This document shows, one piece after another, positions 23,201 to 30,388 of a stretch of DNA of 46,822 nt. Below the pieces are notes generated by a model that saw nothing but the letters and a program-made list of their open reading frames with translations, was not told where the DNA came from and did not search any database. The stretch lies in assembly GCA_900770345.1 (NCBI GenBank), contig CAAGKF010000258.1:1-46822 (forward strand), written 5' to 3'. The translations under genes and the position numbers were made by a program. How positions within the stretch are numbered: position 1 is the first letter of the stretch; each line of letters opens with the position of its first letter. The DNA is from Lachnospiraceae bacterium. Its GTDB lineage: Bacteria; Bacillota; Clostridia; Lachnospirales; Lachnospiraceae.

Positions 23201-24364
23201 TCAGACCGCATCTCCTGTCAGAAGGATCAAAGCCGAGGGCGCGATTCTCAGGAAGTTCGGAACCACACCGGCACTGTTGTGCGTGTGGATCGTCTTTTCC
23301 CTCTTCCACCACAGGCCGTTGTCCAGCGTGATATACCACTCAAAAGGCATCTCCGAAATAGACGGATTTCCCACCGGAATCAGATTCCCGTCTTCTGTTC
23401 CCTGCCATTTTTCTGCCTCTCCTTCCGAAAGGGGCTCAAAATCATGGGCGCGGATTCCCACAGCAGTTATCTCATCTCCCACGGGACGGTCCGCCGTAAG
23501 CTCCAGATTATTCCAGTCCAGGGCGCGGATCCGCCGCTCACCGATGCGCTCGATCCTGGAAATATTTTTACAGCCGGTCAGTCTGGCCGCCCTGCAGGTA
23601 ACCGGATTCTGAAACATTTCCCTGGTGTCTCCCCCTGCCAGCACCTTTCCCCTGTCCAGCAGAAGAAGGCTTCCGCACAGCTGATAAGCCTCATCTCTGT
23701 CGTGAGTCACCAGGATCGTAACGCCGTCATAATCCGCGATAACTCTGGCCAGCTCCAGTCTGAGCCCTTCCCTCAGATACGTATCCATAGCAGAAAAGGG
23801 TTCATCCAGAAGCAGTACCTCCGGTTCATAAGCAAGAATCCTGGCCAGAGCCACCCTCTGCTGCTGGCCGCCGGAAAGCTGAGCCGGATACCTCTTTTCC
23901 AGTCCCTCCAGACGGAAGCGCTCTGTCATCTCACGGACCTTTTCCTTCCGGTTTTTGTCAGAAGTCAGAACCGGACGTCTTCTTCCCACCGACCTGGAGG
24001 CCCATTTTCCTTTCAGGCCCACCATAATATTTTCTTCCACTGTCATATTTGGAAACAGGGCGTAATTCTGAAAAAGATACCCCACTCTTCTTGCCTGAGG
24101 GCGCTCGTTGATCTTGAGAGAGGAATCATAGAGCACCCTTCCGCCGGCTGCCTCCCCCTGCGCATACTGGATGGCGATCCGTCCGCTGTCGGGAGTCACA
24201 ATACCGGCAATGGATTTTAAAGTCATGCTTTTTCCGCAGCCGGAGGGCCCCAGGATCCCCAGGCATCCCTTTCCCGCAGAAAAGCTGATATCCAGCTCAA
24301 ATTCCTTCAGTTTTTTTCTGACCTCCGTCTGCAGATGGAGACTGTGTTCTGTATTAATGACCAT
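23201..24364 (-). CDS. modC: Molybdate ABC transporter ATP-binding protein
   Basis: 387 residues. Walker A GPSGCGKSMT (about 39-48), Q-loop VGYLFQNYALFPNMTVEEN, signature QLSGGQQQRVALARIL (about 165-180), Walker B VLLLDEPFSAMD, and the H-loop LVTHDRDEA. The C-terminal 125 residues form a TOBE-like region that may bind the oxyanion. CysA-like sulfate use is a formal alternative, but the operon (modA-modB-modC in a molybdopterin cluster) argues for molybdate or tungstate. The start overlaps modB by 11 bp. Confidence 0.9.
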   Translation of the reverse strand: MVINTEHSLHLQTEVRKKLKEFELDISFSAGKGCLGILGPSGCGKSMTLKSIAGIVTPDSGRIAIQYAQGEAAGGRVLYDSSLKINERPQARRVGYLFQNYALFPNMTVEENIMVGLKGKWASRSVGRRRPVLTSDKNRKEKVREMTERFRLEGLEKRYPAQLSGGQQQRVALARILAYEPEVLLLDEPFSAMDTYLREGLRLELARVIADYDGVTILVTHDRDEAYQLCGSLLLLDRGKVLAGGDTREMFQNPVTCRAARLTGCKNISRIERIGERRIRALDWNNLELTADRPVGDEITAVGIRAHDFEPLSEGEAEKWQGTEDGNLIPVGNPSISEMPFEWYITLDNGLWWKREKTIHTHNSAGVVPNFLRIAPSALILLTGDAV

Positions 24365-25031
24365 GGCTATGACCTCCTGCCTTATATCCGCTCCAATTCA
24401 TCAGGATCACGGAAATAAACGCGATCACGACGATCACTGCCACATACCGGTAGGCAGCGTCCATATTTCCCGCAGCTACCTCCGAATACACAGCCATGGG
24501 AAGCGTTCTTGTCTTTCCGGCAATATTGCCGGCGATCATGGCGGTAGCGCCGAATTCTCCCAGCCCTCTGGCAAAGGCCAGAACACCGCCGCTGACCACA
24601 CCGGGAACCGCATTGGCAAGAAGCACTTTGCGGAAAATGTTCCATTCACTCATGCCCAGTGTTCTGGCAGCTGAAGCCAGATCCGGATTCACCTGCTCAA
24701 AAGCTCCTCTTGCGGAGCGGTACATAAGAGGGAAGGACATCGTCACCGCGGCAATCACCGTCGCGCTCCATGAAAAGGCGATCTTTACGCTGAAGTATTC
24801 AATAAAAAATTGTCCCACCGGACGTTTTACCCCGAATATGTACAGCAGAAAAAATCCCGCAACTGTGGGAGGAAGCACCAGAGGCAGAGTAAACACACCG
24901 TCCAGCAGGGTTTTCCACCACTCATTGCGGATACTGATGACCGCCCAGGCCGCGAGAATGCCCAGGAAAAAGGTTATAACGATCGACAGGCTGGCTGTCT
25001 TCATTGATATCAAAATTGGTGACCAGTCCAT
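24354..25031 (-). CDS. modB: Molybdate ABC transporter permease
   Basis: 225 residues, about five membrane helices. The coupling loop EEA-like motif is ARTLGMSEWNIFRKVLLANAVPG (about 142-164), typical of ModB/CysT permeases, and the N-terminus WSPILISMKTASLSIVITFF is typical of ModB. The C-terminus ends in SHGH. Overlaps modC; 71 bp after modA, with a strong hairpin in the gap. Confidence 0.93.
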   Translation of the reverse strand: MDWSPILISMKTASLSIVITFFLGILAAWAVISIRNEWWKTLLDGVFTLPLVLPPTVAGFFLLYIFGVKRPVGQFFIEYFSVKIAFSWSATVIAAVTMSFPLMYRSARGAFEQVNPDLASAARTLGMSEWNIFRKVLLANAVPGVVSGGVLAFARGLGEFGATAMIAGNIAGKTRTLPMAVYSEVAAGNMDAAYRYVAVIVVIAFISVILMNWSGYKAGGHSHGH

Positions 25032-25059
25032 AACAACCTCTCATTTCTCAGATTATGAT

Positions 25060-25089
25060 ATTGGGGCCAAAAAAACTTTTGGCCCCAAT
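25060..25089 (-). repeat. 13-bp perfect hairpin between modA and modB
   Basis: ATTGGGGCCAAAA / TTTTGGCCCCAAT with a 4-base loop, 13 bp after the modA stop. No U-run follows on the minus strand beyond the stem itself, so it is more likely a partial terminator or mRNA-stabilising element that keeps modA above modBC levels than a full terminator. Confidence 0.7.
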
Positions 25090-25102
25090 GATAAACTATA
25101 TC

Positions 25103-26008
25103 TTAGTTTCCCTTTGCAAATCCGTAGGACTCGAATACCGCCATAGCCTCATCAGACTTTAAGAACTCAACAAAATCATTTGCTTCCTTCTCATGAGCAG
25201 TGTTCTTTACAACAGCTACCGGATAGATAACCTTTGCTGCCAGGCTGCCTTCCGGAGCCTCAGCCACTACCTTAACCTGATCTGCCATGCTGGCTGCGTC
25301 TGTTGCATATACGATACCTGCATCTGCGCTGGCTGCTGCTACCTGGTTCAGAACCTCGGTAACATTGGTGCCGAAGCTTACCTTCTCCTGAATCTTATCC
25401 CAAATTCCAAGATTAGTCAATGCTTCTTCTGCATACTGTCCTGCTGGAACGCTGGCCGGATCGCCCAGAGCGATGCTCTCTGCCTTCTCAATGTCCTCAA
25501 AGGCGCTTAAATCCAGTGCGCTGTCTGCAGGAACGATCAGAACGATCTTGTTCTCAAGCAGATTGGTAATGGTATCGGAAGCGATCATGCCTTCCTCATC
25601 CAGAGCCTTCATCTGCTTTACAGCTGCTGACATAAATACATCTGCTTCCAGTCCCTCTTCAATCTGTGTCTGCAGCTTGCCTGAGCTGTCGTAGGTTCCC
25701 TTCACGGTTACGCCCGGGAATTTCTCCTGGAACATTGGAATCAGTTCTTCTTCGTAAGCGTTCTTTAAGCTGGCTGCAGCTGCCACCAGGATCTCAGTAG
25801 CCTCGCCGGCTTCTGCCTCTGTCTCTGCCTCAGCAGTCTCTGCCTCGGTTGCTGCCTCGGTTGCTGCCTCCGTAGCCGCCTCGGTTGCCGCCTCGGTTGC
25901 TGCTGCCGTTGTAGCCGCCGCTGTGGTCTCCTTTGCCTGACCGGAGCAGCCTGCCAGCATGCCGGCTGCTAATACTGCTGCCATGATAATACTTACACTT
26001 TTCTTCAT
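25103..26008 (-). CDS. modA: Molybdate-binding lipoprotein ModA
   Basis: 301 residues. Lipoprotein signal peptide with lipobox LAGC (cysteine about 21), then an Ala/Thr/Glu linker (about 27-67) and a periplasmic-type binding domain: ILVAAAASLKNAYEEELIP, VKGTYDSSGKLQTQIEEGL (oxyanion-binding Ser), ADVFMSAAVKQMKAL and IALGDPASVPAGQYAEEAL, all typical of ModA/WtpA-like proteins. It delivers molybdate (or tungstate) to ModBC. Transcribed from its own region behind a ModE-like box (26059-26082). Confidence 0.93.
   Translation of the reverse strand: MKKSVSIIMAAVLAAGMLAGCSGQAKETTAAATTAAATEAATEAATEAATEAATEAETAEAETEAEAGEATEILVAAAASLKNAYEEELIPMFQEKFPGVTVKGTYDSSGKLQTQIEEGLEADVFMSAAVKQMKALDEEGMIASDTITNLLENKIVLIVPADSALDLSAFEDIEKAESIALGDPASVPAGQYAEEALTNLGIWDKIQEKVSFGTNVTEVLNQVAAASADAGIVYATDAASMADQVKVVAEAPEGSLAAKVIYPVAVVKNTAHEKEANDFVEFLKSDEAMAVFESYGFAKGN
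25841..25900. repeat. 12-bp tandem repeat encoding the ModA linker
   Basis: Five units of 12 bp (TGCCTCGGTTGC and close variants) encode Ala-Thr-Glu-Ala repeats between the lipobox and the binding domain. Being in frame, copy-number change would only alter linker length. Confidence 0.85.
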
Positions 26009-26058
26009 AATTCTTTCTCCTTTTAAGAATGTTTTTATATAATGATACCTGCGGGATC

Positions 26059-26091
26059 CGTTATAGTTCTGTGAGCATAACGTTTTTTATA
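26059..26091 (-). promoter_or_regulatory. modA promoter region with ModE-like box 2
   Basis: The box CGTTAT-N12-ATAACG fills 26059-26082, 51 bp before modA. A TATAAA hexamer (26086-26091) sits just upstream on the minus strand with no clear -35, so the predicted start falls inside the box, as expected for repression when molybdenum is plentiful. Confidence 0.75.
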
Positions 26092-26144
26092 TCTCTGCTC
26101 CGGCTTTTCCTTCCCGTCACATATCCTTATATCGCGTCAGTTCC

Positions 26145-26172
26145 CGTGGGGAAGACCTTTTTCTTCCCCACG
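26145..26172 (-). terminator. 11-bp hairpin after MOSC-Mog gene
   Basis: Perfect stem CGTGGGGAAGA / TCTTCCCCACG with a 6-base loop, 33 bp past the MOSC-Mog stop. No U-run follows, so termination is uncertain; it may mark the 3' end of the moeA-like operon. Confidence 0.5.
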
Positions 26173-26205
26173 ATTTCATTCCTGTCTTCTGATTTCCGTC
26201 TTCTC

Positions 26206-27210
26206 CTAACGTCTCGCGCATTCCGATGCGCTTCCTCTCAGGATCTTCAGGCCGTGATCCAGGCTGTCCAGGATAAATCCCAGGCTTTCCTTCACTGCCT
26301 TCGGACTTCCCGGAAGATTTACGATCAGCGTCTTTTTGCGGATCACGGATACGCCCCTGCTTAACATGGCTCTGTCCGTAACGGCCATGGATTTACTGCG
26401 GATGGCCTCCGCAATGCCGGGAGCATTTCTGTCCGCAACAGCCATGGTGGCTTCCGGCGTCTGATCTCTCAAAGAAAAACCGGTACCGCCGCTGGTAAGG
26501 ATCAGATCCACCTGACGGCTGTCGGCCAGACGGATCAGCTGTGTTTTCAGCTGTGCCGGTTCATCCGGAAGCAGAAGAAGCTCTACTACATCATAACCGG
26601 CCTGCTCCAGCATCTCTTTTGCCGCCGGGCCGCTCTCATCCTTCCGCTCTCCCTTTGACCCTTTATCACTCAATGTGATAACTGCTGCCGTAAAGGGCCG
26701 GTCGGCTGCCGGCGGCTCTGTACGCATCACATCTCCGGGGCGGATCACACCTTCCTTTATAACTCTGGCAAACACACCCTCCCGCGGCATGATGCACTCG
26801 CCCATTCTTTTATAAATGGCACAGTGACTGTGACATTCCTTGCCGATCTGTGTCATCTCCAGCTCCACGTCACCGGCATATAGCCTGGTTCCCACGGGCA
26901 TGGCTCTGAAATCCAGGCCCTCCACCACCAGGTTTTCTCCGAAAGCACCGTCATCCACATTGGCTCCCCGCTCATTAAAGGCCCTTACCTTATCATAAGA
27001 AAGAAGGCTCACCTGGCGATGCCAATTTCCTCCGTGCGCATCACCCTCAATGCCGAAATCAATGAGAAAATGTCCCTCCGGAACAGAGTGCTTTTCGATT
27101 CCTCTTATATCACTGATGCAGATAGCCTTTACCACGCCCTCCGGCCGGCTCTCCTGCTTTATTCCTTCTGTTTTTATTTCTTCCGTCTTTCTTTCATCTG
27201 TCTGTCCCAT
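26206..27210 (-). CDS. MOSC domain fused to MogA/MoaB-type molybdopterin adenylyltransferase
   Basis: 334 residues. A charged leader (1-22) precedes a MOSC domain (about 25-163; LIDFGIEGDAHGGNWHRQVSLL, and the conserved cysteine region ECHSHC at 125-130) and a MogA/MoaB domain (about 172-325; AVITLSDKGSKGERKDESG, LTSGGTGFSLRDQTPEA, NLPGSPKAVKESL). The Mog part adenylylates molybdopterin for metal insertion; MOSC domains carry sulfur or handle Moco. The fusion is found in several Clostridia. It follows moaA by 12 bp. Confidence 0.92.
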   Translation of the reverse strand: MGQTDERKTEEIKTEGIKQESRPEGVVKAICISDIRGIEKHSVPEGHFLIDFGIEGDAHGGNWHRQVSLLSYDKVRAFNERGANVDDGAFGENLVVEGLDFRAMPVGTRLYAGDVELEMTQIGKECHSHCAIYKRMGECIMPREGVFARVIKEGVIRPGDVMRTEPPAADRPFTAAVITLSDKGSKGERKDESGPAAKEMLEQAGYDVVELLLLPDEPAQLKTQLIRLADSRQVDLILTSGGTGFSLRDQTPEATMAVADRNAPGIAEAIRSKSMAVTDRAMLSRGVSVIRKKTLIVNLPGSPKAVKESLGFILDSLDHGLKILRGSASECARR

Positions 27211-27222
27211 AGTCCTGTATCA

Positions 27223-28281
27223 TTATCCTCCGATCGAAATCATATTGCGGGCTTCTGTGATCAGCGACGGCTTCTCAAAGCAGTGAGCGTCAGGCTTCGA
27301 ATAAACCGCCTGCTCCATCACCTCTTTCAGCCGTTTCTGAAGAAGAGGATCCGCAGGGTCCTTTCCCTCCGGCCAGTGATAATGAAGCTCCTCCTCCGGC
27401 CGCTCCTGTCCCTCTCTCAAAATTGCTCTCAGATCCGCACCGTCCTCATAACACAGACATGTCTTCAGATATCCCTGGGACGTGAGGCGGACACGGTTGC
27501 AGCTGCTGCAGAATTTTCCGTGAATCGCGCTGATCAGTCCGATACTTCCCTGAAAACCAGGAACATGGTAATACACAGCGGGACCGTAGCCGTGAGGTCT
27601 TTCGTCCTTCTCAAGGCCCGGGTAAATCTTCCGCATTTCCTCCAGCAGCTGCCGGTGATTGATGGTCTTAAAATTCTTTCCGTAGCCGATGGGCATCATC
27701 TCAATAAAACGCACATCCACCGGATATTCTTTTGCCAGACCCGCAAGCTGCTGCCATCCGGCAGGAGCCCCCGCCTCTTTTTTTCCGCCGAATTCATCAA
27801 AATCAATGGAAACCGCATTGACCTTTACCGGAATCGGAAAAGAGGAGGCTCTCTTTATAATTGACAGCACATCCGCCAGTTCATCCTTCCCCGTAATCCG
27901 CTCATAAACCTCCGGATCCAGGGTATCCAGACTGATATTGATGCCGTCCAGCCCCGCTTCCATGAGAGGCTCCAGATACCGCTCCAGCAGCACCCCATTG
28001 GTGGTGATCGTCACCTTTTCAATCCCCGGTACAGACTTCAGCATCTTAACCAGCTGAACGCAGTCCTTACGCACCAGAGGCTCTCCTCCGGTCACCTTGA
28101 TATGACGGATCCCGAGGCCCGCCGCACAGACAGCGATGGCCTGCACCTCCTCCAGTGACAGGATCTCCCATCGCGATACGCAGTCCACGCCGTAGGGCAT
28201 GCAGTATTTGCACCTGAGATTGCATCTGTCCGTTATGGAAATGCGCATATAGTCGATTTCTCTTCCCTTAGAGTCCTTCAT
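27223..28281 (-). CDS. moaA: GTP 3',8-cyclase
   Basis: 352 residues. Radical SAM enzyme that makes the first molybdopterin precursor from GTP. N-terminal CNLRCKYC carries the SAM-binding 4Fe-4S cluster, GGEPL follows, the C-terminal cluster cysteines are in CSSCNRVRLTSQGYLKTCL, and the protein ends in the conserved Gly-Gly (SIGG) tail. The start is the ATG at 28281 (MKDSKGREIDYMRISITDRC), overlapping the end of moaC by 14 bp with GGAGGAAG ahead; longer in-frame starts run far into moaC. Confidence 0.96.
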   Translation of the reverse strand: MKDSKGREIDYMRISITDRCNLRCKYCMPYGVDCVSRWEILSLEEVQAIAVCAAGLGIRHIKVTGGEPLVRKDCVQLVKMLKSVPGIEKVTITTNGVLLERYLEPLMEAGLDGINISLDTLDPEVYERITGKDELADVLSIIKRASSFPIPVKVNAVSIDFDEFGGKKEAGAPAGWQQLAGLAKEYPVDVRFIEMMPIGYGKNFKTINHRQLLEEMRKIYPGLEKDERPHGYGPAVYYHVPGFQGSIGLISAIHGKFCSSCNRVRLTSQGYLKTCLCYEDGADLRAILREGQERPEEELHYHWPEGKDPADPLLQKRLKEVMEQAVYSKPDAHCFEKPSLITEARNMISIGG

Positions 28282-28768
28282 TAACTTCCTCCGCTCTGGG
28301 ATTATGAAACTCCCCGCTCTTGCCGCCGGACTTATGCACAAGATAAATGCTTCCGATCTCCATAGTCTTATCCACTGCTTTGCACATATCATAAATTGTA
28401 AGCAGCGCTACGGAAGCACCTGTCAGCGCCTCCATCTCCACTCCGGTCTTTCCCGTAGTCCGTGCTGTGCAGATGGCCTGTATTTCATTGTTTTCTTCTT
28501 TTATCTGAAAATCCACCGTAAGCTTCGTAAGGTTCAGAATGTGGCACAGCGGGATCAGCTCCGAGGTTCTCTTGGCTCCCATGATCCCCGCGATCCGCGC
28601 TACTCCCAGCACATCACCCTTGACCATGGAGCCTTCCATCACCTTTTTCAGGCACTCAGGGCTCATAAAAATACTGCCTCTTGCCACTGCCTCCCTCTTC
28701 GTGTCTGCCTTGTCTCCCACATCTACCATCAGGGCATTGCCCTTTTCATCAAAATGTGTAAAGTCCAT
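28268..28768 (-). CDS. moaC: Cyclic pyranopterin monophosphate synthase
   Basis: 166 residues from the ATG at 28768, which has GGAAAGGG at 7-8 bases; the codon six earlier is only TTG. MDFTHFDEKGNALMVDVGDK, LIPLCHILNLTKLTVDF and KTGVEMEALTGASVALLTIYDMCKA are the conserved active-site blocks. With MoaA it makes cyclic pyranopterin monophosphate. It sits between the moeA-like gene (1 bp away) and moaA (14-bp overlap). Confidence 0.96.
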   Translation of the reverse strand: MDFTHFDEKGNALMVDVGDKADTKREAVARGSIFMSPECLKKVMEGSMVKGDVLGVARIAGIMGAKRTSELIPLCHILNLTKLTVDFQIKEENNEIQAICTARTTGKTGVEMEALTGASVALLTIYDMCKAVDKTMEIGSIYLVHKSGGKSGEFHNPRAEEVNEGL

Positions 28769-28769
28769 A

Positions 28770-29828
28770 TCAATAACCCTTTCCAAAACCGCAATTCGGG
28801 AATGTACACACCGGACAGTTCAGGCAGAAGCCTCCCTGTCCGAGTGCCGCCAGATCCTCCGATGTCACTTCATCATCGGCCATCACTCTCGGCAATACCA
28901 GATCGAAGATCGTTCTCTTCGCATACATCACGCAGCCCGGCAGTCCCATGACAGCAACCGTACGGGGATTCTCTCCCTCTGTCACCTGGTAATAAGCCAG
29001 CAGGAACATAGCTCCCGGCAGCACCGGAGCTCCGTAGGACACGATCCTTGCTCCCGTATTTTTAATCGCCAGCGGAGTCCTGTCATCGGGATCCACACTC
29101 ATGCCGCCTGTACAGACAACGATATCGGCGCCCTTTGCGATCATATCCAAAACAGAAGCTGTTACCTTTTTATCATCATCATTCCAGGTAACATGGTCAA
29201 TGATCTCCGTATCAAATTCCGCCATCTTCTCCTCGATGACGGGAGTAAAGGTATCCTTGATCCGTCCGTAATAGACTTCATTTCCCGTAGTTACAATGCC
29301 TACTTTTTTATGTACAAAAGGCTTCAGCTCCAGGAGCGGCTTTCCTCCGGAAGCCTCTGCCGCCGCCTTCCTGGCAGCCTCCATCTTCTCTTCCTCGATC
29401 ACAAGGGGAATGATCCTGGTTCCCGCCAGCTTGTCCCCCTTCTTTACCTTAAAATTCCCGTGACGGGTAGCGATCATCATCTGTCCGAAGCCGTTGACCG
29501 CTTTAAGTCCCTTATTGTTCACCTTCAGAAGTCCGTCACAGGCCGCCGTCAGCTCGATCTTGCCCTCCTTCGCTCCGGAGCGCTCCATATTTTCGCCCCT
29601 GCACATGGCACAGAGAATCTCGGCCGCATCATTTTCATGAAGCATTCCCTCTTCCTTCTCCCATACGTAGAGCTGATCCTTTCCCACGCTCAAAAGCACC
29701 GGAATATCTTCCTTCGTAACAACATGCCCTTTGCGGAACACGGCATCCTTTGTTACTCCTTTTATAATCTGTGTAATATCATGACACAGAACGGTTCCCT
29801 CTGCATCCTCTGTTCTGATCAGTTTCAT
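28770..29828 (-). CDS. MoeA-like molybdopterin-binding protein with cysteine-rich tail
   Basis: 352 residues from the ATG at 29828 (GGAGGG ten bases before); an earlier ATG lies on the ribosome site itself. First gene of the moaC-moaA-MOSC/Mog operon. The MPT-binding domain has KVGIVTTGNEVYYGRI and VVCTGGMSVDPDDRTPLAI (Asp-Asp pair), then PGAMFLLAYY and MGLPGCVMY. The N-terminal half is shorter and unlike standard MoeA. The C-terminus ends in CLNCPVCTFPNCGFGKGY, a C-x2-C-x2-C-x4-C cluster that could bind metal. Probable role: molybdenum insertion or cofactor carrier. Confidence 0.85.
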   Translation of the reverse strand: MKLIRTEDAEGTVLCHDITQIIKGVTKDAVFRKGHVVTKEDIPVLLSVGKDQLYVWEKEEGMLHENDAAEILCAMCRGENMERSGAKEGKIELTAACDGLLKVNNKGLKAVNGFGQMMIATRHGNFKVKKGDKLAGTRIIPLVIEEEKMEAARKAAAEASGGKPLLELKPFVHKKVGIVTTGNEVYYGRIKDTFTPVIEEKMAEFDTEIIDHVTWNDDDKKVTASVLDMIAKGADIVVCTGGMSVDPDDRTPLAIKNTGARIVSYGAPVLPGAMFLLAYYQVTEGENPRTVAVMGLPGCVMYAKRTIFDLVLPRVMADDEVTSEDLAALGQGGFCLNCPVCTFPNCGFGKGY

Positions 29829-29847
29829 GATTCTGTAACCCTCCATC

Positions 29848-29871
29848 CGTTATTAATTATATAAAATAACG
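29848..29871. promoter_or_regulatory. ModE-like box 3 (CGTTAT-N12-ATAACG)
   Basis: Third exact copy with 12-bp spacer, 8 bp downstream of the -10 of the moeA-like operon, so it covers the predicted start site (about 29873) and sits 20 bp before the ATG. Position suits repression. Confidence 0.82.
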
Positions 29872-29879
29872 CTGTTTTT

Positions 29880-29908
29880 ATAATAACACGTTTGTATTTT
29901 TTTGTAAA
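29880..29908 (-). promoter_or_regulatory. Sigma-A promoter of the moeA-like operon
   Basis: Minus strand TTTACA (29903-29908), 17 bp, TATTAT (29880-29885); both are five-of-six matches. Confidence 0.8.
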
Positions 29909-29919
29909 CCTCCTGCCGC

Positions 29920-29967
29920 AAAAAAAGGCGCATTTTTAGGTCGATCGACCTGTTTTCCGCGCCTTTT
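29920..29967 (-). terminator. Terminator of catabolic operon, with 14-bp palindrome in its loop
   Basis: Minus strand AAAAGGCGC ... GCGCCTTTTTTT encloses a perfect palindrome AGGTCGATCGACCT (29938-29951). The outer stem and U-run make a good intrinsic terminator 12 bp after the thioesterase stop. The palindrome also matches 12 of 14 bases of the TetR-type site at 40571-40584. Confidence 0.85.
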
Positions 29968-29978
29968 CTGCCATTGTT

Positions 29979-30371
29979 TTATTTTACAATCACCATAACA
30001 CTTTTCGCTTCCGCTGCAAGCGTATCTCCCCTGCGTATGGTTCCCTCCAGGCGGATGGATTTTCCCTTTCCCCGTTCCGTTACATGTGCCTCGCAGAAGA
30101 TTTCGTCTCCCACATGGACAGGCGCCCGGTAGTCCATTTCCAGATGAGCCGTCACCACATCCACATTCATGGAATACGTGGCATGAGCCATTATGTCATC
30201 CATGATGGATGCCATGATGCCGCCGTGAAGAATATTATCGTATCCCACAAAAGCCTCTGTCACGATCCAGCTTCCGCTGGCACACTGATCCCCTTCTTCA
30301 ATATTCATATGAAGCCCTGTGGGATTATAAGGGCCGCAGACAAAGCAGTGATCAAACTGCATTTTTCTCAT
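29979..30371 (-). CDS. PaaI-type hotdog thioesterase
   Basis: 130 residues, one hotdog domain. FDHCFVCGPYNPTGLHM at the N-terminus, VGYDNILHGGIMASIMDDIMAHATY with the catalytic-type Asp/His helix, and HLEMDYRAPVHVGDEIF are typical of PaaI/4HBT acyl-CoA thioesterases. It hydrolyses an acyl-CoA, perhaps to rescue CoA or release product. Last gene of the catabolic operon, 17 bp after the CoA-transferase and followed by a terminator. Confidence 0.88.
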   Translation of the reverse strand: MRKMQFDHCFVCGPYNPTGLHMNIEEGDQCASGSWIVTEAFVGYDNILHGGIMASIMDDIMAHATYSMNVDVVTAHLEMDYRAPVHVGDEIFCEAHVTERGKGKSIRLEGTIRRGDTLAAEAKSVMVIVK

Positions 30372-30388
30372 ATCCCGTCTCCTTTTGG

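Noticed and set aside
25841..25900. Short tandem repeats as possible CRISPR
   Set aside because: They are 12-bp units without spacers, in frame within modA, and encode a lipoprotein linker. No CRISPR array or cas gene was seen in the window.
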